The position numbers and the translations under genes were made by a program. The notes beneath the pieces were generated by a model that worked only from the letters and a program-made list of their open reading frames with translations, had not been told where the DNA came from and searched no databases. From NCBI GenBank assembly GCA_028292625.1, contig JAQGLY010000017.1, positions 28,865-92,864 on the forward strand: a stretch of DNA of 64,000 nucleotides. The letters run 5' to 3'. The DNA comes from Herbaspirillum sp. (GTDB lineage Bacteria; Pseudomonadota; Gammaproteobacteria; Burkholderiales; Burkholderiaceae_D). Shown one piece after another: positions 37,441 to 46,294 of the stretch; position 1 is the stretch's first letter; each line of letters begins with the position of its first letter.

Positions 37441-38574
37441 ATGATTTTCCAGCGCGCCCTTCGACGCGAATTGCTCAGCACTGCAGGCGCAGTGTTTACG
37501 ACGCTGTTCACCATTGTCATCACCGTGATGCTGATCAAGATCCTGGGCCAGGCCGCCGGCGGCAAGGTCAGCTCCCAGGATGTGCTGGCGCTGATCGGCT
37601 TCCAGGCCTTGAACTATATGCCGGTGATCCTGATCCTGACCGGCTTCATCTCGGTGCTGCTGGTGATCACCCGCAGTTATCAGGATTCCGAAATGGTGGT
37701 CTGGTTTTCGGCCGGCCTGAGTCTGACGCGGTGGGTGCGGCCGGTGCTGGCGTTCGGCTGGCCGCTGATCGTGCTGACCGCGGTACTCAGTTTCATCGCC
37801 ACGCCGTGGGCCAATATGCAGAGTGCGGCGTTTATCGATCGCTTTCAGAAGCGCGAAGACCTCGCGCGCGTGTCGCCCGGTAATTTTCAGGAATCCGCGG
37901 CCGCTAACCGGGTGTTTTTCGTCGAGGGGTTTTCCAAGGATTCGACCAAGGTGAAGAATATTTTCGTCAGCACCTACAAGGACGCCAAAAACAGCATCGT
38001 GGTCGCCAAGGAGGGCGAACGCGTTACCAATGCGGACGGCGATAACATGGTGGTGTTGGCCAGGGGCCGGCGCTATGACGGCACGCCCAATCAGGCCGAT
38101 TTCCAGATGGTCGAATTCGATCGCTATGCATTGATGATGGGGCAGCAGTCGCCCGCCTCGGCCAGCGATCAGGCCGCGCGCGCGCTGCCCACCTCGGCAC
38201 TGCTGGCGGACCGCACGTCGTTCAATATGAGCGAATTGCTGTGGCGCGTGTCGCTGCCGTTCATGGCCTTGTCGCTGATGCTGCTGGCGGTCCCTCTGTC
38301 GTTCGTCAATCCGCGCGCCGGGCGCTCCATCGGCCTGATCGTGGCGTTGCTGATCTATGTACTGTACAACAGCACGATCGGGATCTTTCAGGCCTCGGTG
38401 CTGCAGGGCCGACTGTCGTTCATGGCGGCCTGGTGGCCGGCCCATCTGACGGTGCTGGCGGCGGCGCTATGCATGTATGCATGGCGTTTGAAGGTCAATA
38501 GTCCGTATCATCCGCTGCTGCTGTTGGGGCGTTTCCGCGGTTCGGTGTTGTCGAAACGGGTGGTGAAGCCGTGA
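37441..38574 (+). CDS. lptF: LPS export ABC transporter permease LptF
   Basis: LptF with LptG forms the inner-membrane part of the LptB2FG transporter that extracts lipopolysaccharide and starts its path to the outer membrane. The 377 residues have the YjgP/YjgQ pattern: MIFQRALRRELLSTAGAVFT, three N-terminal helices, a periplasmic beta-jellyroll domain (about 130-260) and three C-terminal helices with VPLSFVNPRAGRSIGLI. The stop overlaps the GTG start of lptG by four bases (GTGA), so the two are translationally coupled. Confidence 0.95.
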   Translation: MIFQRALRRELLSTAGAVFTTLFTIVITVMLIKILGQAAGGKVSSQDVLALIGFQALNYMPVILILTGFISVLLVITRSYQDSEMVVWFSAGLSLTRWVRPVLAFGWPLIVLTAVLSFIATPWANMQSAAFIDRFQKREDLARVSPGNFQESAAANRVFFVEGFSKDSTKVKNIFVSTYKDAKNSIVVAKEGERVTNADGDNMVVLARGRRYDGTPNQADFQMVEFDRYALMMGQQSPASASDQAARALPTSALLADRTSFNMSELLWRVSLPFMALSLMLLAVPLSFVNPRAGRSIGLIVALLIYVLYNSTIGIFQASVLQGRLSFMAAWWPAHLTVLAAALCMYAWRLKVNSPYHPLLLLGRFRGSVLSKRVVKP

Positions 38575-39704
38575 GTGTGCTGCAACGCTATTTCATGTCG
38601 GAAATCGTGCGTTCGGTATTGTTCGCTCTGCTGGCCTTTTTGTCGCTGTTCGCTTTTTTCGATTTGATGGGCGAAATGCAATCGGTCGGGCGCAACGGCT
38701 ACCAGATCCAGCATGCGATGCTGTTCGTCTTGCTGGGCATGCCGGGTTATGTGTACGAGCTGATGCCGATCGCCACCCTGATCGGCACGATTTATACGCT
38801 GGCGCAGTTTGCGTCGCGTTCCGAATTCACCATCATGCGCGTGTCCAGCCTGTCGACCATGATGGCGGCCAAAATCCTGATCAAGATCGGTCTGTTGTTC
38901 GTGTGCGTGACGCTGTTGTTCGGCGAATTGCTGGCGCCGAAAAGCAGCGAGATGGCGCAGAAGGTCCGGCTGCAGGCGCAGGGTCTGTCGGTATCGCAGC
39001 AGTTCCGGTCGGGCTTGTGGGCCAAGGACCAGATTCGCGCCGCGGGACTCGACGGCGCGGTGATCGGCACCCGTTTTTTCAATGCGCAGTCGATCACGTC
39101 GGCCGGGCAATTGGAAAGTGTGCGTCTGTATGAACTGGACGGCGAATTTCATTTGGCGAAGATCATTACCGCCGAGACCGGCGATTACCTCGGTAAAAAC
39201 ACCTGGCAATTAAACGACGTGACGGAAACCGTGTTTGCGGACGGCAAGACGCAACGCGATATCACCGCGCCGTTGGCGATACGCAAATCGGCGAAGGAGA
39301 CGCTGGTGTCCGAGATCACGCCGGAAATTCTGTCGGTGCTGTTCTCCGACCCGGATCGCATGTCGGCCTACGATCTGCTGGCCTATACCCGCCATTTGGA
39401 AGCCAATAATCAACGCTCGGAACAGTATCAGATCGCGTTCTGGAAAAAGCTGGTTTTTCCGCTATCGGTGTTTGTGATGATGGCCATGGCGCTGCCGTTC
39501 GCGTATCTGCATTTCCGCGCAGGCGGCGTCAGTCTGAAGATTTTTGCCGGGATTATGATAGGGGTCTGTTTTCTGCTGGTGAATAATCTGTTTGCGCATC
39601 TGGGGCTGCTCAATTCGTGGCCGCCGTTCTTTACCGCTGCATTTCCGAGCTTCTTTTTCCTGAGCCTGGCGGTGACAGCGTTATACATGGTGGAGCGCCG
39701 TTGA
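38571..39704 (+). CDS. lptG: LPS export ABC transporter permease LptG
   Basis: This is the second permease of the LptB2FG complex. It has 377 residues with the family start LQRYFMSEIVRSVLFALLAF, helices 1-3, a periplasmic jellyroll (about 125-260) and a C-terminal helix set including MAMALPFAYLHFRAGGVSLK and NNLFAHLGLLNSWPP. The start is GTG, overlapping the lptF stop. A weak hairpin (GGCTC and GAGCC) lies in the 25 bases before the next gene. Confidence 0.95.
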   Translation: MSVLQRYFMSEIVRSVLFALLAFLSLFAFFDLMGEMQSVGRNGYQIQHAMLFVLLGMPGYVYELMPIATLIGTIYTLAQFASRSEFTIMRVSSLSTMMAAKILIKIGLLFVCVTLLFGELLAPKSSEMAQKVRLQAQGLSVSQQFRSGLWAKDQIRAAGLDGAVIGTRFFNAQSITSAGQLESVRLYELDGEFHLAKIITAETGDYLGKNTWQLNDVTETVFADGKTQRDITAPLAIRKSAKETLVSEITPEILSVLFSDPDRMSAYDLLAYTRHLEANNQRSEQYQIAFWKKLVFPLSVFVMMAMALPFAYLHFRAGGVSLKIFAGIMIGVCFLLVNNLFAHLGLLNSWPPFFTAAFPSFFFLSLAVTALYMVERR

Positions 39705-39729
39705 CGGCTCGTTTTCGGGAGCCTTCGTT

Positions 39730-40104
39730 ATGATGAAACGAGCACTGATTTTATTCGCGCATGGCGCGCGCGATCCGGCATGGGCCGCGCCTTTCCGGCG
39801 TCTGCAAGCGCTGTTGCAGACGCAACGGCCCGAGTTCACGGTGGAACTGGCCTTTCTGGAATTGATGACGCCGGACTTGCCGCAATGCGTCGCGCAATTG
39901 CTGCCCGAAGGCGTCGACGACATCACCGTGGTGCCGGTATTTCTGGGGCAGGGCGGGCATGTGCAGCGCGATTTGCCGCAATTGGTCGAGGATCTGCGCG
40001 CGGCGCATGCCGGGCTGACGATGCGGGTGGCGGCGCCGGTCGGCGAAGATGCCGACGTGCTGGAGGCGATGGCGCAGTATTGCATCCGTTCGCTAACGGC
40101 TTAG
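39730..40104 (+). CDS. cbiX: CbiX/SirB-type sirohydrochlorin chelatase (short form)
   Basis: The short CbiX proteins insert a metal into sirohydrochlorin to give siroheme or the cobalt precursor. The 124 residues carry both metal-binding histidines in their usual settings: LFAHGARDPAWAAPF (His11) and VFLGQGGHVQRDLP. It begins 25 bases after lptG and may be read with it. cobA, which makes the upstream intermediate, lies 1.7 kb away behind an unrelated gene, so iron chelation for the CysI siroheme is the likeliest role; cobalt is not excluded. Confidence 0.88.
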   Translation: MMKRALILFAHGARDPAWAAPFRRLQALLQTQRPEFTVELAFLELMTPDLPQCVAQLLPEGVDDITVVPVFLGQGGHVQRDLPQLVEDLRAAHAGLTMRVAAPVGEDADVLEAMAQYCIRSLTA

Positions 40105-40164
40105 ATCATCAGTGGATGGTGGCCGCATGTTGAACGAGAGTATCGCAATGCGCTCTAGTGGCTA

Positions 40165-41712
40165 TTAATATATTCCCACCGAGTTATATCGCCTGATCGA
40201 TTTCCGGGACCACCGTTGGCCATCGGGAGCGGTTTCTCCGCGGACACTCGGCTGTCTCCGTGCGTCGGATGAGGTGGTGGGCTGCGGGTCATCCGTCGGC
40301 AAGAGAGTTGAATTCCGTTCTTCTTCACTAGCCGGGAGAATTTCAAGTGGTTTACTTTTGAATTGCTCGAGTGTCGTTTCGCTTGCTGTTACCAATAGAC
40401 TTGTGATGGTCGATGCCACGGTCCTTATCCACTTGTCGTCCGGCATTTTAGATACCGCCAATGCGGTCGCGACACTTTTGTTCTGTGCCCATATCGTCGC
40501 GATGCCCAGCTCGTTGGTCAGAATATCAAGCCACTCCTTGGCGGTGAGCCGGTGAACGCTTATCCGCAAGCGGTCGTGCGAGCCGTTCCAGCAGTTTTTC
40601 GCCCATCGTTTGACGATATCCGACACCGTGTTGCTGCCGGTCGCGATCACCGCATTCTGGACGGCATTGACCGCCTCCGAATATGCGTACTCATAGAATT
40701 TGCGCTCATCATCGTCATGAAACGCGTAGCTCTCGGCCACCGCTGTGGAAGTGCCGGCAACAGCGGAGTTCTGCACTATCGACTGTATCGGATGATCTGT
40801 TTCCACGACAAGCTCGTCGTCGGTAACGGCTTTTACCGACTCTATTACAATCGTATTGGCAAGGATCTGATTCACCGCTTTGCTTAGCGTGATACCAACC
40901 ATGGGGCTTGTCAATTCGTCGAGCTTTTCCTCCCAGACCATGTACACGAGAAGCGCCAATTGAAAGAGATAAGCCGTTGCATCGAGGGCGACGTCTTTCC
41001 AGGCGCATTCGCCCCCTATGTATTTCGACAATATGCCGACGACCTTCAGCAAAAGCGAAGCCCCCAAGGAGAAAGCAATCGCGATCTGCGTCCGCAGCAT
41101 CGTGTCTTCAGGCAAAACGCCTTCTACCGCGGAGGTTATCAACGTCAGCAGCAGTGTCGATACTCCGACGACGCCGGCATTGCGCAGCAAAAGCAATGCA
41201 TTGCTGACTGATTCGGCGACCTTGGCGTTCTCCGATTCATTCTTGAGAACGAATCTTAGCGCCTGCTGTATATCCGATATGCAGGCTTGGTGGTCTATCT
41301 CGGCCAGTTCGGATTCGGAAAGTTGCGCCTTATCCAGAGCCTCATCAACAAGCTCAGCTAACTCATGCCCGGAAGATCGGGGAATACGCTGTAAACATTC
41401 TTTCAATCTGTTGATGATGATAAGGTCGTCAGGCAAAAAATCTATTTTGCTTTCGTCCATTGTGCGCACCAAGTGCAGGGCCGTACGCAGGACATCGGCC
41501 AGGCAAATTTCTCCATCTTCTCCAACGTACGTGTTGTCCCACGAGGGTTTGTCGTATAGCAAACTGCGTAATCTGACAAAAAAAATCACGGGATTCGAAT
41601 CATCGAACCGGTAAAGCTTGCCTTGTGCCGGAATACCCCCTGATGATTCCTTCATAGCTAAGGATACATAGTAGGGGTCGGAAGACTGAAAACCGGCACT
41701 GGAGGCGAGCAT
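40165..41712 (-). CDS. Unrecognised 515-residue protein with hydrophobic core segments
   Basis: I do not recognise this protein. It has no signal peptide. The N-terminal 30 residues are Ser/Gly-rich. A helical acidic region (about 60-160) is followed by two or three hydrophobic segments (about 171-198, GVVGVSTLLLTLITSAVEGV; 208-228, AIAFSLGASLLLKVVGIL; 240-260, YLFQLALLVYMVW). Next come a mixed region and a polar, disordered-looking tail (460-515) that is Ser/Thr/Pro- then Arg-rich. GC and codon use are lower and more even than in the neighbours, suggesting transfer. It splits cbiX from cobA. The start is the first ATG, with GGAAA upstream; a TTG 48 bases earlier is less likely. Confidence 0.72.
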   Translation of the reverse strand: MLASSAGFQSSDPYYVSLAMKESSGGIPAQGKLYRFDDSNPVIFFVRLRSLLYDKPSWDNTYVGEDGEICLADVLRTALHLVRTMDESKIDFLPDDLIIINRLKECLQRIPRSSGHELAELVDEALDKAQLSESELAEIDHQACISDIQQALRFVLKNESENAKVAESVSNALLLLRNAGVVGVSTLLLTLITSAVEGVLPEDTMLRTQIAIAFSLGASLLLKVVGILSKYIGGECAWKDVALDATAYLFQLALLVYMVWEEKLDELTSPMVGITLSKAVNQILANTIVIESVKAVTDDELVVETDHPIQSIVQNSAVAGTSTAVAESYAFHDDDERKFYEYAYSEAVNAVQNAVIATGSNTVSDIVKRWAKNCWNGSHDRLRISVHRLTAKEWLDILTNELGIATIWAQNKSVATALAVSKMPDDKWIRTVASTITSLLVTASETTLEQFKSKPLEILPASEEERNSTLLPTDDPQPTTSSDARRQPSVRGETAPDGQRWSRKSIRRYNSVGIY

Positions 41713-41821
41713 TTTATTTCCGTAAAAATCATTTGAGTTACATGGTATTGCCAAGCTCAAATTTTCACTGTCATAAATTGCTCATCCAACGTCACTGGAT
41801 TAATCGAATCACGGCAAGCGC

Positions 41822-42568
41822 TCAGCCGTTTTTTGGCGGCGCGGCGCTGCCGCGTTCGGCCAGCGCGGCGCCGATCATCACCAGCACCGGCCCGCTGAAC
41901 AGCGCCAATCCCTGTTCCAGATCCGCCAGTATCAGCCTTTGCACCTGCTCGTCCGGGCGGCTGCAGTTTTCCACCACCACCACCGGCGTCGTCGGCGCAA
42001 AACCAAGCGCCAGCAGCTTGCGCGCCGTCGCCGCCGCTTCCCGTCCCCCCATGTATTGCACCAGCGTGTCGCCGACGGGCATCCGCACCAATTGGTTTTC
42101 CTCCGGCGCGGTGCTGGACGTGAACAGCGCGACGCTGCGGGCAATGCCGCGCTTGGTCAGCGGCTGGCGCGCGCTGGCCGCCGCCGCCAGCGCCGCGGTG
42201 ATGCCGGGCACCACTTCCACGGCGATGCCATGGGCTTCCAGCGCGCTGAGTTCTTCGTCGGCGCGGCCGAACAGCATCGGATCGCCGCCCTTCAGACGCA
42301 CCACCAGCGCATATTTCCGTGCGCTCTCAATGAGCAACTGATTGATCGCATGCTGTGCGGTGGAGCGTTGTCCGGAGCGCTTGCCGACCGAAATGCGGAC
42401 CGCCTGCGGGCACAGGGCCAGCATGTCCTCGGTCACCAGCGCGTCGTACAGCACGGCATCGGCCTGGGCCAGCAGCCGCGCGCCGCGCACGGTGATCAGA
42501 TCGGCTGCGCCGGGGCCGGCGCCGATCAGGCAGACTTTTCCGACAGCGCGGGGCGGCTCGGTTGGCAT
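41822..42568 (-). CDS. cobA: Uroporphyrinogen-III C-methyltransferase
   Basis: CobA (SUMT) uses two SAM molecules to make precorrin-2, the branch point to siroheme and cobalamin. The 248 residues are a stand-alone methyltransferase and not a CysG fusion: VCLIGAGPGAADLITVRG, DAVLYDALV, VRLKGGDPMLFGRADEE and VVPGITAALAAAA are all present. It is the last gene of the cys operon, 38 bases after cysN, which ties it to siroheme supply for CysI. The dehydrogenase step must be encoded elsewhere. Confidence 0.95.
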   Translation of the reverse strand: MPTEPPRAVGKVCLIGAGPGAADLITVRGARLLAQADAVLYDALVTEDMLALCPQAVRISVGKRSGQRSTAQHAINQLLIESARKYALVVRLKGGDPMLFGRADEELSALEAHGIAVEVVPGITAALAAAASARQPLTKRGIARSVALFTSSTAPEENQLVRMPVGDTLVQYMGGREAAATARKLLALGFAPTTPVVVVENCSRPDEQVQRLILADLEQGLALFSGPVLVMIGAALAERGSAAPPKNG

Positions 42569-42606
42569 GGGGCAGCGGCCTGGGATGAGTTCGATGCGGA
42601 CCCGGT

Positions 42607-43926
42607 TCAGGCGAAAACGATCATGCCGGCGGCGACGGTCTGGTGCGTGACTTCGTCGATCAGGATGAAGGCGCCGGTGTTGCGGATGGTGTCATAGGCA
42701 TCGGCGGCGATCGGCTGTTGCACGCTCACGGTGACGCGCGCGATATCGTTGAGTTTCAGCGATTCGGCCGGATGGCGCTGCTGGGTATTGATGTCCAGCA
42801 GCGTATCGACCTTGGACACGCGCGCCGAAACCTGGCGCGTGCTGTGCTTGAGCCAGTACTTGCGGCGCAGGTCCAGCGGATCTTCCGATAGCCAGCACAG
42901 GTCGGCGCTGACGGTCTTGAGCAGCGCCGGCGGCTGTTCGGTCGAGGCCAGCATGTCGCCGCGCGAGATGTCCAGATGTTCTTCCAGCAGCAGCGTGACG
43001 GACTGGCCGACCACGGCGGCGTCCAGCGACGCATCCAGCACCTGGATGTCCTTGACGGTGGCGCTCTGGCCGCCCGGTTGCACGGTGAGGCGATCGCCCT
43101 TGCGCACCATGCCGGCTTCGATGCGGCCCATGTAGCCGCGGAAATCATTGGCTTCGTGGCCGTTGTGGCGCGCCACCAATTGCACCGGGAAGCGGAAGGG
43201 TTCGTCGTGCGATTGATCGTAGACGCTTAGCGATTCAAGCAGCGCGATCAGGGTCGGGCCCTGGTTCCACGGCATCTTGTCGCCGGGCGTGACGACATTG
43301 TCGCCGGCCAGCGCCGACAACGGGATCGGACGCACATCCCGCAGGCCGAGCTGCTGCGCGAATTCCATATAGGCGGCGACGATGCGATCGTAGACGGTTT
43401 GATCGTAATCGACCAGATCCATCTTGTTGACGGCGACGATGACGTGTTCGATGCGCAGCAGATGCGCAATCGTCGAATGGCGTTTGGTCTGGGTCAGCAG
43501 ATCGACCGTCCCGTCGTCGTGCAGCTTGACCTTGGAAACGTCGATCAGAATGATGACTGCGTCGGCGGTCGATGCGCCGGTCACCATGTTGCGCGTGTAT
43601 TGCTCATGGCCGGGGGTGTCGGCGATGATGAATTTGCGTTTCGGCGTGGCGAAATAGCGATACGCGACGTCGATGGTGATGCCCTGTTCGCGTTCGGCTT
43701 CCAGGCCGTCGGTCAGCAGCGACAGGTCGATGGTGTCGCCCACGGTGCGCTTGTGCTTGGCGCGCGACATCGCATCCAGTTGATCGGCGAAAATGCCCTT
43801 GCTGTCGAACAGCAGCCGGCCGATCAGCGTGCTTTTGCCATCGTCGACGGAGCCGGCGGTAATGAAGCGCAGCAGACCGCGCTCGCGGGTGGCGTTGTGG
43901 ATTTGGTTCGGGACGACTGCGTTCAT
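42607..43926 (-). CDS. cysN: Sulfate adenylyltransferase subunit 1 (GTPase)
   Basis: CysN is the GTPase that drives APS formation by CysD. The 439 residues carry the elongation-factor-like motifs GSVDDGKSTL, DTPGHEQYTRNM and NKMDLVDYD, followed by two beta-barrel domains. It is shorter than E. coli CysN and has no fused APS kinase (CysC) domain. That fits a pathway that reduces APS directly. It follows cysD by 76 bases in the cys operon. Confidence 0.96.
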   Translation of the reverse strand: MNAVVPNQIHNATRERGLLRFITAGSVDDGKSTLIGRLLFDSKGIFADQLDAMSRAKHKRTVGDTIDLSLLTDGLEAEREQGITIDVAYRYFATPKRKFIIADTPGHEQYTRNMVTGASTADAVIILIDVSKVKLHDDGTVDLLTQTKRHSTIAHLLRIEHVIVAVNKMDLVDYDQTVYDRIVAAYMEFAQQLGLRDVRPIPLSALAGDNVVTPGDKMPWNQGPTLIALLESLSVYDQSHDEPFRFPVQLVARHNGHEANDFRGYMGRIEAGMVRKGDRLTVQPGGQSATVKDIQVLDASLDAAVVGQSVTLLLEEHLDISRGDMLASTEQPPALLKTVSADLCWLSEDPLDLRRKYWLKHSTRQVSARVSKVDTLLDINTQQRHPAESLKLNDIARVTVSVQQPIAADAYDTIRNTGAFILIDEVTHQTVAAGMIVFA

Positions 43927-44002
43927 AAAAAACCTGTAAGTGTGTTGCCGTGACGGTTGTTGCCTGGTGGGCTGAATCGACGGATATTGAGCAATGGCCG
44001 GT

Positions 44003-44938
44003 TTAGAAATAACCGGCTTTTTTCCTTTTTTCCATCGAGGCTTCGGAGGTCTGATCGTCCATCCGCGTAGCGCCGCGTTCGGTAATTTGCGTCACCGCGG
44101 TTTCGGCGATGATTTCGTCGACCGTTGCGGCATCCGAAGACACCGGGCAGGTGCACGAAATATCGCCGACGGTGCGGAAGCGCACGGTTTGCGTTTCCAC
44201 CGTTTCGCCTTCCAGCGCGGGCGTCAGATCGGTCAGCGGCACCAGCAGGCCGTTGCGCGGAATCACCTGGCGCTGGTGCGCGAAATAGATGTTCGGCAGC
44301 GCCAGTCGTTCGCGCGCGATGTATTGCCAGACGTCGAGTTCGGTCCAGTTGGAGATCGGGAAGACGCGCATGTTCTCGCCGGGATGCACGCGGGTGTTGT
44401 ACAGGTCCCAGAGTTCCGGCCGCTGGCCCTTCGGATCCCATTGGCCGAATTCGTCGCGGAACGAAAAGATGCGTTCCTTGGCGCGCGCTTTTTCTTCATC
44501 GCGCCGCGCGCCGCCGATGCAGGCGTCGAATTTGAATTCCTCGATGGTTTCCAGCAGCGTCACCGCCTGCGCCGCATTGCGCGAATCGGTCAGCGGATTG
44601 CGCAGGCGCACGGTGCCGCGCGCGATCGAGTCCTCGACCGAACGCACCACCAGGCGTTCGCCCAGTTCGGCGGCGCGGCGGTCGCGGAATTCAATCACTT
44701 CCGCAAAATTGTGGCCGGTGTCGATGTGCACCAGCGGGAACGGGAATTTGCCCGGACGGAAAGCCTTTTCCGCGATGCGCAGCAGCACCACCGAGTCCTT
44801 GCCGCCCGAAAACAGCAGCGCCGGATTGCTGCACTCGGCGGCCACTTCACGCATGATGTGGATGGCTTCCGACTCCAGCCAGTCCAGGTGACGGTTGCTG
44901 GCTTGATCCAGGAATTGCTGTTCTACGGCTGTGTTCAT
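44003..44938 (-). CDS. cysD: Sulfate adenylyltransferase subunit 2
   Basis: CysD joins sulfate to AMP to give APS, coupled to GTP hydrolysis by CysN. The 311 residues belong to the ATP pyrophosphatase (PP-loop) superfamily, with LLFSGGKDSVVLLRIA near the N-terminus and the family regions HIDTGHNFAEVIEFRD and ACIGGARRDEEKARAKERIF. The C-terminus ends in a basic stretch, MEKRKKAGYF. It lies between cysH and cysN, 66 and 76 bases apart, all in one direction. Confidence 0.97.
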   Translation of the reverse strand: MNTAVEQQFLDQASNRHLDWLESEAIHIMREVAAECSNPALLFSGGKDSVVLLRIAEKAFRPGKFPFPLVHIDTGHNFAEVIEFRDRRAAELGERLVVRSVEDSIARGTVRLRNPLTDSRNAAQAVTLLETIEEFKFDACIGGARRDEEKARAKERIFSFRDEFGQWDPKGQRPELWDLYNTRVHPGENMRVFPISNWTELDVWQYIARERLALPNIYFAHQRQVIPRNGLLVPLTDLTPALEGETVETQTVRFRTVGDISCTCPVSSDAATVDEIIAETAVTQITERGATRMDDQTSEASMEKRKKAGYF

Positions 44939-45004
44939 GCGACGACCTTTAGTAATGCTATGACTTAATCGATAAGATAAATGGAGAATCAGACGCCGCC
45001 GGTT

Positions 45005-45751
45005 TTAATCCGCGGCGGCGGCGATGGGCTTGATGCGGATCAGTTTGCCGTCCACCACATGTAGCCCGCATTCCTTCGATTCCGGGTTTTCCCACCACCA
45101 GCGGCCGGCGCGCACATCTTCGCCGGGTTCGATGGCGCGGGTGCACGGTTCGCAGCCGATCGACGGATAGCCGCGGTCGTGCAAAGGGTTGTACGGGACC
45201 TGATTGGCGCGGATGTAATCCCAGACATCCTGTTCCGACCAGTCCGCCAGCGGATTGAATTTGATCATGCCGTGCGCCGCATCGTCTTCCTGCACGTGCA
45301 GTTCGGCGCGCGTGACCGATTGCGCGCGGCGTTGGCCGGTGACCCAGGCCTTGTTGCCGGCCAGCGCGCGCTTGAGCGGCTCGATCTTGCGGATGCGGCA
45401 GCATTCCTTGCGCATGTCCACGCTTTCGTAAAACGCATCCCTGCCGTTTTGCTTGACGTAGGCGTCGATGGCGGCCGGTTCCGGACGGAACGGTGTGACT
45501 TCATAGCCGTAGGTCTCGCGGATCCGGTCCAGCATGCCCAGCGTTTCCGCATGCAGGCGGCCGGTTTCCAGCGTGAAGATGCCGATGTCGAGCTTGTGGC
45601 GCAGGATCAGGTCGGTCAGCACCATGTCCTCGGCGGCCAGACTGGACGCGAACACCGCCGGCGAAAACTCGGCGGCGATTCTTTCCAGCGTGGCGCGGGT
45701 GGCGGCGATCAGGCTGTCCAGCGACGGATTGGCGACGGCTGTCGTGTGCAT
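45005..45751 (-). CDS. cysH: Adenylylsulfate (APS) reductase, CysH family
   Basis: This enzyme reduces activated sulfate to sulfite with thioredoxin. The 248 residues hold the PP-loop-like ASSLAAEDMVLTDLI and the two cysteine pairs RKECCRIRKIEPL and GCEPCTRAI. These would bind a [4Fe-4S] cluster and mark the APS-reducing rather than the PAPS-reducing type. The catalytic Cys is in ESKECGLHV at the C-terminus. Absence of an APS kinase nearby agrees. The DUF934 gene ends four bases upstream, so coupling is tight. Confidence 0.95.
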   Translation of the reverse strand: MHTTAVANPSLDSLIAATRATLERIAAEFSPAVFASSLAAEDMVLTDLILRHKLDIGIFTLETGRLHAETLGMLDRIRETYGYEVTPFRPEPAAIDAYVKQNGRDAFYESVDMRKECCRIRKIEPLKRALAGNKAWVTGQRRAQSVTRAELHVQEDDAAHGMIKFNPLADWSEQDVWDYIRANQVPYNPLHDRGYPSIGCEPCTRAIEPGEDVRAGRWWWENPESKECGLHVVDGKLIRIKPIAAAAD

Positions 45752-45754
45752 GAT

Positions 45755-46294
45755 CTAGCTCCGATCCTGTGCCGGCGCCGAACGGTGCACGCGGCGAAAC
45801 AGCGGCGTCTTTTCATCCCAGGAGGTCTGATATTTTTCCGAGAAATCGGTCAGGCCTTTCAGCGCATCATCGATATTCTTATCTTCGCGCACGGCGAAAA
45901 CATTGAAACCGACGCGCTGCATGTAAAACAATTGATCGCGCAATACGTCGCCGATGGCGCGCAATTCGCCGTCGTAGTGCAGGCGGGTGCGCAGCAGGTA
46001 GCCGATCGAATAGCCGCGGCCATCGGTGAATTTGGGGAAATCGACCGCGATCAGCGCGAACTGCCGCGGATTTTGCGCCAGCGCTTCTTGCAGATCTTCG
46101 ACGCGTTCGTCGCTGGCGAACCAGACGCCGATGTCGCCGCGGTCTTTCAGCTCCGGATGCGCGAGCCAGACCTTCAGCGGCACGATGACCTTGCCGCCCG
46201 GTATGGCGACGCTGTCGACGCTATCGGTTTCGGTCAGGCGCAGCACGTTCCAGTCGTCTTCGACGACGGCTCGGTCTTTAATGATCTTAGACAT
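45755..46294 (-). CDS. DUF934 protein associated with CysI
   Basis: Proteins of this family (179 residues here) lie almost always beside ferredoxin-type sulfite reductases and are thought to help the reaction or the electron supply; the exact role is not known to me. The domain includes GVWFASDERVEDLQEAL, DFPKFTDGRGYSIGYLLR and LHYDGELRAIGDVLRDQLFY. The ATG start (MSKIIKDRAVVEDDW) overlaps the cysI stop by eight bases; longer readings run antisense-like through cysI and are rejected. No flavoprotein subunit CysJ is present. Confidence 0.9.
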   Translation of the reverse strand: MSKIIKDRAVVEDDWNVLRLTETDSVDSVAIPGGKVIVPLKVWLAHPELKDRGDIGVWFASDERVEDLQEALAQNPRQFALIAVDFPKFTDGRGYSIGYLLRTRLHYDGELRAIGDVLRDQLFYMQRVGFNVFAVREDKNIDDALKGLTDFSEKYQTSWDEKTPLFRRVHRSAPAQDRS

